Assembly (NCBI GenBank): GCA_949358305.1
Contig: OX442323.1
Location: 9,238,001 to 9,302,000, forward strand
Source of the DNA: Strigamia acuminata
Taxonomy: Eukaryota; Arthropoda; Chilopoda; Geophilomorpha; Linotaeniidae
Direction: 5' to 3'
DNA length: 64,000 nt
Each line of letters begins with the position of its first letter. Within the stretch, counting starts at the first letter, position 1. A model generated the notes under the pieces. The model worked only from the letters and a program-made list of their open reading frames with translations. It was not told the origin of the DNA and searched no databases. Positions 35,945-46,592 of this stretch are shown here, piece by piece. The position numbers and the translations under genes were made by a program.

Positions 35945-36902
35945 ATGCTGTACGAGGTGTTACTCGCAGCGGCGCACATAGCAGTTGACCTGCTGCTCGC
36001 TATTTTCCATTACTTCAATTTTTGGAAGCACATAGCACCGAGCGCGCGAGCAAAGGTAACGAGAAGAATACCGAAACACATCGGTTTCCTCATCGCTGAA
36101 GCCGAAATATCATACAAGGACTTGTCGAACCTCGTCATATGGGCCATGGCAGTGGGAATTAGTTGCATTAGTTTATATGATCATGACGGTACGTCGTACG
36201 ATTCATTTGACCGCAAATTTTACTTACGGTGCTCTATTTTTTGCAGGTGTAATAAAGAAAAACAAAGAAGCATTTCGAAAGCAGTTGTCTTCCAAGCGGC
36301 AGTTGCTGGAATCAGAAAACAATTTACATTTCCACACAGACTCTAATTTAGTGTTAGATAATGGTATAGAGAAGAAATATTTGATTTTTGTTTTATTGTT
36401 TATTTATCAAATTTTGTTTTATTTTTCAGGTTGCCATTCGAAGAAAGACGTTTTACTCAATGTTTTGTGCCATCTGGACGGGAAATGGACGATCACTAGA
36501 ACGGCCAATTCGATTTGCCGACAAATCGAAGAAAAAGAAATAAATTGCGCGCAGATCGACACGGAATTAATAACGGATCGATTGCGACGTAAAGTATAAG
36601 TTGACGGCGTTGAAATGTGACGATAAATAAATGATTTGTACGTGCAGTGCTGCCACCAACGTCGGATCCAGAAGTGGTGATCGTGTTCGGGTCTATTTAC
36701 AGCACTTTGGGTTTCCTGCCGTGGCACATCCGACTCACGGAACTATTGTAAGCTCCAATTCTATCCGCACGTACCAAATAACGATAAATAACAAACAAAC
36801 AAACATTGCAGCGTTCTTCCCTCGCATCATCACCTGCGCGAACACGATTTTTACGACGTGTTGGATCGTTTTATCAAATGCGAACAGCGCCTCGGCAAAT
36901 AA
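35945..36902 (+). CDS. NUS1: NUS1/NgBR: accessory subunit of dehydrodolichyl diphosphate synthase
   Basis: Five coding exons (35945-36188, 36247-36363, 36430-36588, 36648-36747, 36812-36902) give 236 aa. An in-frame ATG at 35906 would add 13 residues, but the Met before [16 protein letters not shown] aligns with the family start. There is an N-terminal membrane segment, then [11 protein letters not shown] and [20 protein letters not shown], which is typical. The C-terminus has [15 protein letters not shown] and ends EQRLGK, carrying the RxG motif needed for cis-prenyltransferase activity. With DHDDS it makes the long polyprenyl diphosphate for dolichol at the ER. An AATAAA hexamer overlaps the stop codon, with another near 36964. 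Confidence 0.95.
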
Positions 36903-37304
36903 ACGATGAAAGCAAATTCTTCATCCTTATTACAATTTATTTTATAACTAACGATGTACACTCAAATAAAATGAGGGATGAGGGACGAAAAACGAGAAAC
37001 GAAAAAAAAAAATTAAAAGAAAATAAAAATAAAAATAAAATAAAAAATAAAAATCTCCAGCAGTAATAATAAGAAATGAAAGCGCACGTACAATGATCAG
37101 GTGTAAAATATTTAAACGACGTTCGTTACCTACGCCTTGTCGACAGAGTCACAACTTGAGCGGTCGCGGAACCTTGAAAAATGAAGAAAGCAAATTAATG
37201 GGTAAATTCGGGCGAAATTCGAACGAAAACATGAAACGAAAAAAAAATGACAAAATAAAAGCGGAACGAAAAGAAAAACGTAAAGTGCACAACCTTGAAT
37301 GACG
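36903..37304. other. Convergent 3' UTRs of NUS1 and PNISR
   Basis: A/T-rich interval between the two stop codons. Plus-strand AATAAA near 36964 and minus-strand AATAAA near 36938 imply that the two 3' UTRs may overlap. Confidence 0.55.
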
Positions 37305-40300
37305 TCAAGTTGTCTGTTTGCGACTCGACTTCTTACCAGACCCTTCACCCGAGGGCGACCTACTTTCCCGGCCCCTCCCGCGTCTAGAATGCTTTCTGGG
37401 CGAGCGCGATCGCGACCGCGAGTACGATCGACTGGTGCGACGCCCTCGATCGCGTCTCTGGCGCCGACTGGACGACCGGCTTCGCGAACGGCGACTGCGT
37501 TCCTTCCTGCGGTAAGCGCCGCGCCGGTTCCGATCCCGACTGTTGCTTCTGTCGCGGTTCAAGTTGCGCGAGCGTCGATTCCGACTCCCGCTCCGACTCC
37601 GACTCCGCCGCCGGTCCCGGTCCCGGTCCCGGTCTCGGCTGCGACTCCGACTGCGACTGCGACGTCGCCGCTCCCGATTCCTGTCGCGGGAGGGACTTCG
37701 ATTCCGCTCCCTCCGCTGCGACTTTTCCCGCCCCCGGCTACTACTCGAGGTGCCCGAGTCTTTTTCCGAGTCGGAGTCGCTGCTGGGATGTAGCGGCGCA
37801 CTTTTCTCGTCGCTTTCCTTCGCCTCCGCGTCTTTTGTGATCGCCACTTCTTCCGAGCTCGTCTTGTCGTTGCCGGTGACGTTCTCGTCGTTGCCCGACG
37901 AGAACGCCGCCACGTCGAGACCCGGAATCTCGCTGTATTTTTTCTCAAAGTGATATTTCTCCCTCTCGGGACTCGGTTGCAGGAAACCGCACGCTGTTGA
38001 CCAATTAAAACGTTAGAAATTCAAATTGCTCGCATTCGTTGGCGGCGCAACCTTGTTTGGCTTCGTTGTCCGGTTCTAGGTCGGATTCGTCGCTTTCCAG
38101 ACCCGCCACGATTTCTTTTTCCTTCTCGGAAAATCCCTTCCTGCGCCGATTGATGCTCACTTGAAGCTCCGCGTCGGAGTCGATCGCGTCGTCGTCCTCG
38201 CCTCCGCTTTCCTCGCTGTCGTCGGTTCCGTACACGCCGAGTCCTGAAACGAGCGTCGCGGTCGTTAATAAACGCAATGACACTGGATAAACCGACGGTA
38301 CCCGCATTACCATTTATTTTAATTTTGTTAATCTTTTTTAATTTTTTAATTTAATTTAATTTTTTAATTTAATTTTTTTTTACATTTTTTTTAAATTTTA
38401 TTATAAAAAAAGAAATGTTTCAACTTACCGAGACCACGAGTAATAGATGCCAGAGCAGAGGATGAGGCGAGTTGCATTGCTGGGGCTTTTTGTGTACATA
38501 CAAACTTTTAGTTATTACGCATGAAGATGAAAAAAATTCTTTGTTCTCTAAAAACATCTATTTAAATAAGATGCTTCATTTCATACAGAAAACAAGTAAA
38601 AACAAAAAAGTTTTCTTTTTTTTTTTTTTTTAAATATTTTTTCACTTCCTTGACATGCTAGAATCGTGAATATGCCCTGTGCATGTAAAGAAGACCCTAG
38701 TCGGACGGAACAAGCAACGTCGCAAAATATACCTTTGGCTTTAGCTCTGTTTAACACTTCTTTCGCTATTTGAGTCACTTCTTCGTTCGTCACTTCCAGT
38801 AAAATTTCCGTTAATAATTGACGCACTCGCATCATCTGAAAAAGAAATTCAATTTAGTTTTTATATTCAATTTACAATCATTTCCAGTGGCATGACTGCA
38901 GTGTTTTCCTTCGCAGCAAATGTTTTTCATTAATTCTAACAGGAAAATTACTATTTCTAATTAATTTTGTCAACGAAAATTAATACTTTTAATTAATTTT
39001 GTCAAGAAAAATTAATATTTTTAATTAATTTTGTCAGCAAAATTAATCTTTCTCATTAATTGAGTCAGGTGATTTCCACCCAACTTTTCACTCATTCATT
39101 CTCATGAAAACTGTAGTTAGGCCAACGGTAATTCGACTCTACCAAATCCGCTAATTTCTCTTCGTCGGATTTTGCTTCGTCGTCCTCTTCGTCGACCGAC
39201 GAATATTCACGAGCTTTCACCGGACTCGGACTCTTGGCCAAATCCTCCTCCTCTTCTTCGCTGTCACTGTCCTAGAAAATAAATTAAAAAAAAAAAAATC
39301 AAGTAAAAGCATCGCAACGACAATGAAATGCAACTCACAAATTTGCTCTTCCTCGGAATCAAAGAATCGCCCCTCTCCTCCAGAAACTCCTTCATCGCCC
39401 TCTCCTCAGCCTCCTTCATCGACCTCAACTGTTCCTCCCGCTCCCTCAACAACCTCTCCTTCTCCAACCGCTTCTGCTTTTCCCTCTCCATCTTCTCCAG
39501 ACCTTCCCGGATCCACGCAGGTAACTGTTTGCGTTTAGCAGCGTCTGCAAATTTCAAATTTCCAAATTTGGTTTGGTCATTTCGTTGTAATTTGTTTCAA
39601 TTACCTAAACTCGGAGGCAGCGCGATCAAGTCGTCGTCGTCACGCGGGGGCGCGATTCCCTCGCGGTCGGCGAGCTGCAAGCGGTGCTCCTTGCGCGGGA
39701 ACACGGCGTTTGGCTGTCCTCCGGGCCAGTACTGGTTGAACTGAGTTTGCTCCACGTAAACCTAAACGGAAATGCAATCAACATTATTTTGGAGCAATCA
39801 AAGCGACGACATTTCAAATCAGAGAATCCAATCCGTGAGAACAAGAGGCAATAAATACACACCTGATTGTAACCATACTGATCAGAACCATGATTATAAT
39901 CATAGGATTGGGCTGCAAATCCCTGATTACCATGCGCTTGTCCAAATTCGTAAGGAGGTAAACTTTCCTTTGCTTCGTTCGTGTGCAGAGACGCGTTCCA
40001 CGACGGGGGTGGCGGCGGCGGAGTGTTCACGTTCCAGTAATTCCAATCGCCTTGTCGAAATGAACCTGCTTCTGCGAAATTTCACAATTTTTGTCAAAAC
40101 GTTTCCATTTTTTCCCATTTTTTTCCATTTTTCATTTATTTACCCTGAGAATTTGATCCGTCGTCGGTGTTTTCGTGTTTCATCGGTTTGTTTCCATCGA
40201 CGGGTCTCTGGGGTGCGTGCCCGGAGCCTCCCATCATCGGTGGCTGGTCGTTCGAGTTCGAGGGACCGCCCATCGTTTCTCGCATCTGGATCCACTGTTG

Positions 40301-40609
40301 CGCCAACGCTGCCCAATCGACTGCAAACCCAGTGAATTTTTAATTTTATTTTAATTTTTTTTTTTTGGTTGAGAATTTTTACTTTGCTCGTGCGGAATAT
40401 TCTGGAACATCGAGGGTTGTAAGGGCCATTGCTGCCACGATCCACCGGCCCATAATTCGGGGCAATTTGCTCCGTCTTTGAGACCAAACTTGAATTTTTT
40501 TTAAGAAAATAAAAGAGTCAATGTTTATGTAAAGGTTCAAAGTCGTTTCGGTTTCGCGTTCGATTACCTCATTCATTGCGCTTTCCTCCTTCGTTTTTAT
40601 AGCTTTCAT
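37305..40609 (-). CDS. PNISR: PNISR: PNN-interacting serine/arginine-rich splicing-associated protein
   Basis: Eleven coding exons (40568-40609, 40383-40488, 40144-40320, 39863-40071, 39605-39761, 39339-39544, 39143-39271, 38733-38835, 38429-38479, 38052-38243, 37305-37993) give 686 aa. Family signatures: WQQWPLQPSMFQ, then IDWAALAQQWIQMRE near the N-terminus; KRKQLPAWIREGLEKMEREK; LLTEILLEVTNEEV; LASSSALASITRGLGLGVYG followed by an acidic SDSEES-type stretch. The last exon is a long Arg-Ser domain of alternating RS, RD and RR. An in-frame ATG at 40576 is an alternative start. Known as a nuclear-speckle protein that binds pinin. It shares an 84-bp spacer with COQ3 on the other strand. Confidence 0.94.
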
Positions 40610-40693
40610 TCAAGGCCAATATATGACGATATCGTAGCATTTTTAAAAACAGCACTGTTTCGCACACGCCATCTTTGGTACTTTCTTACCAAC
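40610..40693. promoter_or_regulatory. 84-bp head-to-head interval between PNISR and COQ3
   Basis: The two most upstream start codons lie 84 bp apart on opposite strands. The interval has a palindromic ACGATATCGT block near 40627-40636 and no TATA box. If COQ3 starts at the second Met (40787), the spacing is 177 bp. A single bidirectional promoter is the simplest reading. Confidence 0.6.
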
Positions 40694-41868
40694 ATGGCCG
40701 CTACAGCTTATAATTTTCACCACAATATGTCGCCACTAGGATTGTTTACAAAATTACGGCGCTCACGGACGGTAGATATAGAAATCATGTCCAGCTATTT
40801 GGTCAGGATTTTAACGAGAAAAATAAACGGCGGATGGTGCGGCATATTAAAAAATAACACGAGGTATCTACAACACGTAAGCAAGTTATTAAAACGATTA
40901 AATAAAATAAAATTCTTTGTAGAGGACGGAGCACCTCGACGACCGTAAATCCGGACGAAATCGACAAATTCAGTGGACAATCAACGAATTGGTGGTCAAT
41001 AGACGGTGAATCCAAAGCTTTGCATTCGATGAATGCTTTGCGGGTGCCCTTAATTCGCGACGGAATCTTACACTCGCTCAAAAACGTTACGCACAGACCG
41101 AAACCCCTGTCCGAGTTGAAGTTGCTGGACGTCGGGTGCGGAGGTGGAATTCTGAGCGAGGTAACCGAATTGGCTAAAAACAGCGAACGAAAAGCTAATT
41201 TTAACAAATGTCAATCGTAAATAGCCGCTCGCTCGTTTGGGAGCCGACGTGACCGGTTTGGACGCGAGTCCCGAAATGATCGCTGTGGCCAACGAGCATG
41301 CGCGACTCGACCGCGCACTTTCGTCCAATTTAAATTACATTTGCGAGTCCTTGGAGGACCATTTGACCACGAATCCGGGACAATACGACGCGGTGATCGT
41401 GTCGGAAGTTGCGGAGCACGTCAACGATTTGCGTCTTTTTGTCGACACGTGCGTCAAATTGACCAAAGTAATAAAGGAAAAGAAATAAAAGCAAACGATC
41501 GATGCAATTTTCGTAATTAATTCCAGGAAAACGGCTCGTTATTTTTTACGACGATCAACAAAACGCCTCTTTCGTGGCTCCTGGCCATTTTAACGGCCGA
41601 ATATGTGCTGAATCTGGTACCGCGAGGAACGCATTCGTACGACAAACTCGTAGCACCGCAGGAATTGGAAAGAATTCTCAAAGATTGTAAACTTTGTGTG
41701 TCTTAGAAATTGAAATCGGACTAATCGATTGACTAATGACTACCAACAGGTGAATGCAGACTCAACATCGTTCACGGCATGTGTTACAACCCGATGGCGA
41801 ATTCGTGGCACTGGATCCGAAGCACCGACGTTAATTACGCCCTGCACGCCATCAAATTGAAGAATTAA
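40694..41868 (+). CDS. COQ3: COQ3: mitochondrial ubiquinone biosynthesis O-methyltransferase
   Basis: Five coding exons (40694-40863, 40923-41160, 41225-41467, 41527-41686, 41750-41868) give 309 aa. The Met at 40787, aligned with the start of the tandem copy, would give 278 aa, and its first residues (SSYLVRILTRK) look like a mitochondrial targeting helix. Class I methyltransferase motif I is LLDVGCGGGILSE (SAM binding). NWWSIDGESKALHSMNALRV, DASPEMIAVA, VSEVAEHV and FFTTINKTPLSW are COQ3 hallmarks. It carries out both O-methylation steps of coenzyme Q synthesis on the matrix side of the inner membrane. AATAAA lies near 41892. Confidence 0.96.
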
Positions 41869-42426
41869 AATTAATCCACAAAAAAAGCTTTAAATAAAGC
41901 TCGGCTCCCCCCTGCCGTGATCCACGAGCAGAATAAAACTATTCGTGGCAATTTGCTCAGTCTTTATCTTTAAGGTTTAACTTGATTTTTGTTTGTTCTT
42001 TTTTGTTAAGAAAATAAAAAAAGTGAATATTTATAAATAGCTTCAAAAAAGTCGATTCGGATTCGTAAGTGATTATCTTATTGCTTACCTTATCCAAATT
42101 TTCTCTTTCGATTTTGTAGCTTTTGCTAAAGGTCAATAAATAATGATGATGTCAATCATTTTTAAAAACTGCACACGCTTTCCGCACGTTTTGGTCGTTT
42201 TTTATTGCAACGATTTGACTCTGGCACCCAAATTTTACTCTTATTAATGATGGGATATAGAAATCAAACGCATAACTAAAATATTACAAATTAAATATTT
42301 TTTAGCAAAAAATTTTATCAACATAGTATTTAGTTTGAAAAATCGACTGAAAAATCGATTAAAAAATTGATTAAAAATTGATTAATAAGTTGATTACAAA
42401 ATTGTTGTCACTAGCATTGTGATATC
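41869..42426 (+). other. Spacer between COQ3 and its tandem copy
   Basis: Contains the COQ3 poly(A) signal and then A/T-rich DNA. Part of it (about 41900-42180: AACTTGATTTT, GCTTTTGCTAAAGGTCAATA and CCGCACGTTTTGG) resembles the PNISR-COQ3 junction region upstream (40470-40680), so the duplication probably included the shared promoter and the first PNISR exon zone. Confidence 0.45.
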
Positions 42427-43499
42427 ATGTGCAGCATGTTGGTCACGATTTTAACGAGAAAATTAGACGGTGGATGGCCCAGCAGGTTAAAAAATAAGAC
42501 GAGGTATTAAAACACGTTCGAGTTTGTCAAAAATGTAAGTGAAATAAATTTTTTCAGAGCACGGAGCACTTCGGCGACCGTGGATTCCGACGAAATCCAC
42601 AAATTCAATCTCCATTCGGCGAATTGGTGGTCAATAGACGGTGAATTCAAACCTTTGCACGCGATGAATGGTTTGCGGGTGCTCTTAATTCGCGACGGAA
42701 TCCTAGACACGCTCACAAACGTTACGCACAGACCGAAACCCCTGTCCGAGTTGAAGTTGCTGGACGTGGGGTGCGGAGGGGGAATTCTGAGCGAGGCAAC
42801 CGAATTGGGTAAAAACAGCGAACGAAAAGCTAATTTTAACAATTGTCAATCGTAAATAGCCGCTCGCTCGTTTGGGAGCCAACGTGACCGGTTTGGACGC
42901 GAGTCCCGAAATGATCGCAGTGGCCAAACATCACGCGCAACTCGACCGCGCACTTTCGTCCAATTTTAAATTCCATTTGCTCGTCCTTGGAGGACCATTT
43001 GTCCACGAATACGGAACAATACGACGCGGTGATCGTATCGGAAGTTGCGGATCGCGTCAACGATTTACGTCTGTTTGTCGACGTGTGCGTCAAACTGACC
43101 AAAGTAAACGAAAAAAAGAATAAAAACAATCGACCGGTGCAGTTTTCTTAATTAATTCCAGAAAAACGGCTCGTTATTTTTCACGACGATCTTCTTTCGT
43201 GGTTCCTGGTCATTTTCATGGCCGAAAACGTGTTAAATGTGGTACCCCGAGGTACGCATTCGTACGACAAACTCGTACCACCGCAAGAATTGGAAAGACT
43301 TCTCAAAGATCGTAAATACTGTATTTTATTGTTTGTAGATTAGAATCGGGCTAAAACTAATCGATTTTGACCGCCAACAGGTGGATGCAGACTCAACTTG
43401 ATTCACGGCACGTGCTACAACCCGATAGCGAATTCGTGGCACCGCGTCGGATGCACCGACATCTGTTACGCCCTTCACGCCGTCAAATTGAAGAATTAA
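42427..43499 (+). pseudogene. Tandem COQ3 duplicate with compensating frameshifts
   Basis: All five COQ3 exons recur with introns: 42427-42503, 42558-42795, 42860-43103, 43162-43311, 43381-43499. Exon 1 (from the second Met), exon 2 and exon 5 have exactly the same lengths as in COQ3. Exon 3 gains 1 nt (TTTAAATT became TTTTAAATT) and exon 4 loses 10 nt at the INKTP codons. The two changes together are in frame, so a 275-codon frame stays open to the same TAA. About 50 residues in between are read in the wrong frame, which destroys VSEVAEHV and FFTTINKT. The exon 2 donor is GC instead of GT. It is most likely an unprocessed pseudogene; a non-catalytic paralogue is possible. Confidence 0.85.
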
Positions 43500-44006
43500 G
43501 GGAAAATGAAAAAGCCAACCTGTTGGTCGAAATGCCCGTAAATAAAGTTGGATCATTGATTGCGAGTCAATCCTTTAATCCCCAGCACGCCACTTGGGTT
43601 CGCGTTCGCTTATCAGCGTGCAACAGCCGCGTCTCTCTCGTGCCCACTAATTTGCGGGCCAGGCCGACAAGTGTTCGTTTTATGAATAATTCCATTTTTA
43701 TTCAATTAATCGCGACGTTTTACGACTTTGAGTTTGTTACGTGTTTATGGCCAGCGACAAACGTCGTGAGGTTTGAGAAAGAAATGAAATTTTTTGGGGG
43801 GGCATTTGGGATTTTAGGGGGCGTTGCAGCGTCTGTGCGCTGCTGATACGAGCATTTGTCGCATCCGTTTATTCCGCGCGCCTGATTTTGACGTCAACCT
43901 TCTTGAAAATAAGAAAGTTTCCTCGACACGGGCCATTACGTGGGGCATCAATCAACAAGTTTGGGGCTGTGAGTGCGCAATCTCGAACGCTGTTTGAAGC
44001 GACGAC
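43500..44006 (+). other. Intergenic region upstream of the TATA-driven gene
   Basis: A plus-strand AATAAA near 43540 could end transcripts of the COQ3 copy. I recognise no gene here; the open frame across 43367-43846 mostly overlaps exon 5 of the COQ3 copy out of frame. Confidence 0.4.
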
Positions 44007-44014
44007 TATAAAAG
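44007..44014 (+). promoter_or_regulatory. TATA box (TATAAAAG)
   Basis: A consensus TATAAAAG lies 97 bp upstream of the ATG at 44111 in otherwise GC-rich promoter DNA. Transcription should begin about 25-35 bp downstream (roughly 44037-44047), giving a short 5' UTR of about 65-75 nt without an intron. Confidence 0.75.
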
Positions 44015-44062
44015 AGCGACCGAGGGCCAGCCGAGCCCAAAGCGCACTCTGCCCGTCAGAAT

Positions 44063-44086
44063 CGCAGTTTCGCAGTTTCGCAGTTT
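44063..44086 (+). repeat. Three perfect 8-bp tandem repeats in the 5' UTR
   Basis: CGCAGTTT occurs three times in direct succession, ending 24 bp before the start codon at 44111. Confidence 0.9.
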
Positions 44087-44110
44087 CCGACCGACACATT
44101 CTGGGTTATT

Positions 44111-44797
44111 ATGGCCATTAGGAAATGCAACTTGCACTCGTTCGTCAGCGCTCTACTCGTCGTTTCGTTGCTTTTGGTCGGAACGTCGTATCAGGCGGAA
44201 ACGAGAGTCGAGCAACGAGTCGATACCGAGAAGCGGGTCGCGAGGGAACAAACAAGTTCCATCAGGTTTGCTATTTTCCTCAAAATCTTTTTTTTTTAAA
44301 AATTCTATTTTTTCTTTATTTCTTTATTTCTTTCTTTCTTCGTAAGACGTGAAATTGGAGGGTCGGATGGCGGCGAAAGACGATTTCGACGCGAGGAACG
44401 GCAGAGAGAAGAGAGAAGAGAAGAAAGAAGAGAAGGGAGAATGGATGAAAGACGCGAGAGAGTGAGCGAAAGAAGAGTTGCGAGAGACCTGCTCGGCCGG
44501 GACGCGAGGGGTGCACGAAGAGACGAGCGGCGGCAAGTAGAAATGCGACAAATTCGACTCGCACCTCAGAAGGAAATGGAGAATCACGAAAATCGTGTCG
44601 ATAAAGTGGCCGAAAAGTACGAAAAGTAAGAAAAAGACATTTCTTTTTTTTTTTTCCTTTTTAAATTATTGATGAATTTAATTGATTTTGGTGTTACCGC
44701 TTGTTTTAGTTCCGCTTGGGAGTTGTCGATGAGCCTCCTGTTGGGCGTTGTCGGCTACACTTTGATGACACCTGCGAGTGCAAAACTGTACAATTAA
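44111..44797 (+). CDS. Unrecognised Arg/Glu-rich secretory-pathway protein, 173 aa
   Basis: Three exons (44111-44265, 44347-44625, 44710-44797) join in phase. The N-terminus is a classic signal peptide (FVSALLVVSLLLVGTSYQA, preceded by Arg/Lys). The middle (about residues 35-145) is extremely rich in Arg, Glu and Asp, often as RRE/ERR repeats, probably a charged helix, with several dibasic sites that could be processed. The third exon encodes a hydrophobic tail (LSMSLLLGVVGYTLMTPASA) ending KLYN, which could be a transmembrane segment or a GPI-attachment signal. I know no family with this layout and give no function. Correct splicing, the TATA box and a short 5' UTR argue that the gene is real. 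AATAAA lies near 44883. Confidence 0.7.
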
Positions 44798-45866
44798 AAA
44801 TCTCATTCATTCCCAAACTGTAATTTATTAGTAGAGCAGATCCGTTTCCCTTTTTTTCTCCTCTCTAATGTAATGAATTCAAATAAAATGACGTAACTTT
44901 CTTGGCAATCGATACGACGAATCAATTAAAAGTTAAATCGGGACAACACAACATAATCCCTTGCGCAACTCTCGCACTAATCCGCACTGACGTGGAGTCG
45001 TTGGCAGCTGACTCTGACAGGGACAAGGCAAGGCGGAAAGGAAAGAAGGCTTCAGTGCGCTTCGCTCGGCTTCGCTGCAACACGGGTACGATTTGACACT
45101 CGGCTTCACTGCACGCGCGCTTATTCACTTTTCTAAATTCTAACCACATTTATCTTTTCACCGTTTCGTCAGTATGTAAAGCTTTTTTTTCCATGTCGAA
45201 AGAGTGTGTCGGGACGGGTTTGGGGCAGATTAAAATAGAAATTGACTAACGACGAGACGTTACGGGCGGTTGTATTTTGTGTTCGGTGTAACGAGCGCCG
45301 CTGATGACAAATCGTAAATAAAATAATTAATTGCGAGTTTTTGCAATTTTTTTCGTGTTTGCGCGCGGAAGGGGAATGGGAATGGGAATAATCGGTTGAA
45401 TGTTGTATATATAGGATTATTTATTTACTTTGCGTATGCCAACTATTGGAGATAAGCGCGAAGTTATTTCGTTGGCATCCAAAATAAACAGAAGGCCAAA
45501 TAAGAAACGGGCAAAGTGGCTCTAAATTTACACGTGAAATATGGCTAACAACAGAGCGAAACACTTGTATGCGGAAGCGGTGACTAATCGTGACTGATCG
45601 CACATTCCAACAAATCGAGATAGGAAGGAGCACAATTTTTAAATTTAGACATTTAACAATTAAAACAACTCAAACAATTTTCCACCTTTTCGGGCCTAAA
45701 AATATGCGCCGACCGCCGATCACTCCGCGGTCCGCATGCACATCGAGCTGTTTTTAGCCGATTCTGCATTCTCCCGAGGTGACATCATCACCTAAATATT
45801 TTCCACCAATTTTCTACGTTGTGAAATTAATTTTTTTTTTTAAATTTCTTCTTTTAAAATCTTCAG
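44798..45866 (+). other. Intergenic region upstream of the DUSP14-like gene
   Basis: No gene is recognised. A TATATATAGG sequence lies near 45407-45416 on the plus strand. A candidate 5' UTR donor (CCCGAG|GTGACA) is near 45779, and an acceptor (AAATCTTCAG) directly abuts the ATG at 45867, so the phosphatase gene probably has a spliced leader here. Confidence 0.4.
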
Positions 45867-46592
45867 ATGAGTTGGGACGATCAACACGTTCGCGCAACAT
45901 GCGTCACGTGTCACGGACGGGGCCAGATTCGAGGCCGAGGTAAGTTGGCACCGAGCGCGAGTTAGCCAGGTGCACCCTCTCATGCTCATCTCAACTCATT
46001 CGAAATGTTGGCCGCAACCGTTGCAGGTGGTCAAGCGCCGGCGAGGTCTGAATTGGGCATTTTCCAGCAAATCGCGCAACTGAGCGATCACCTGTACCTG
46101 TCGGGAGCGCGCGCCGTCCAGTCCAATCGCATCGTGGAGCGCGACGTCACGTGCATCGTTAACGCCACCGTCGAGTTGCCCAACCTGCCCATCCCCAACG
46201 TGGATTACCTCAAAGTTCCGGTCAACGACACTCCCTACTCCAACCTGTACAACTACTTCGACATGGCCGCCGACAAGATCGAAGAAATTCGCAAAAAGGG
46301 CGGCAAAACGTTGGTGCATTGCATCGCGGGAGTGAGTCGGTCCGTATCCTTGTGCCTCGCTTACCTCATGAAATACGAAGGAATGTCGCTGCGAACGGCC
46401 TACTCGCACGTCAAGGCGAGACGTCCGATCGCCCATCCGAACCGCGGCTTCTTCAAACAACTCATTGACTATGAAATGTGCCTGTTTGGCGAGCAGAGTG
46501 TGCGCATGATTCAGTCGGAATCGGCGGGACTCATTCCCGACGTGTACGCGGACGAATACCGCAATATCGTGTGGATGACTAAGACTAAGTAA
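45867..46592 (+). CDS. DUSP14: DUSP14-like dual-specificity protein phosphatase
   Basis: Two coding exons (45867-45939, 46027-46592) give 212 aa. The DUSP core contains TCIVNATVELPN, the general-acid loop Asp in VNDTPYSN, and the catalytic P-loop HCIAGVSRS (HCxxGxSRS with Cys and Arg intact). KARRPIAHPNRGFFKQLIDYE and GLIPDVYADE then match the DUSP14/18/21 group, which dephosphorylates MAP kinases or TAK1/TAB1. Exon 1 adds an unusual N-terminus, ATCVTCHGRGQIRGRGG, with a CxxCxGxG motif. An alternative Met at 46005, in the intron sequence, would give a form without exon 1 if the intron is kept or transcription starts later. Confidence 0.9.

Noticed and set aside
37318-37953. Overlapping plus-strand frames opposite the PNISR RS domain
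   Set aside because: Reverse complement of Arg/Ser codon repeats; low complexity only.
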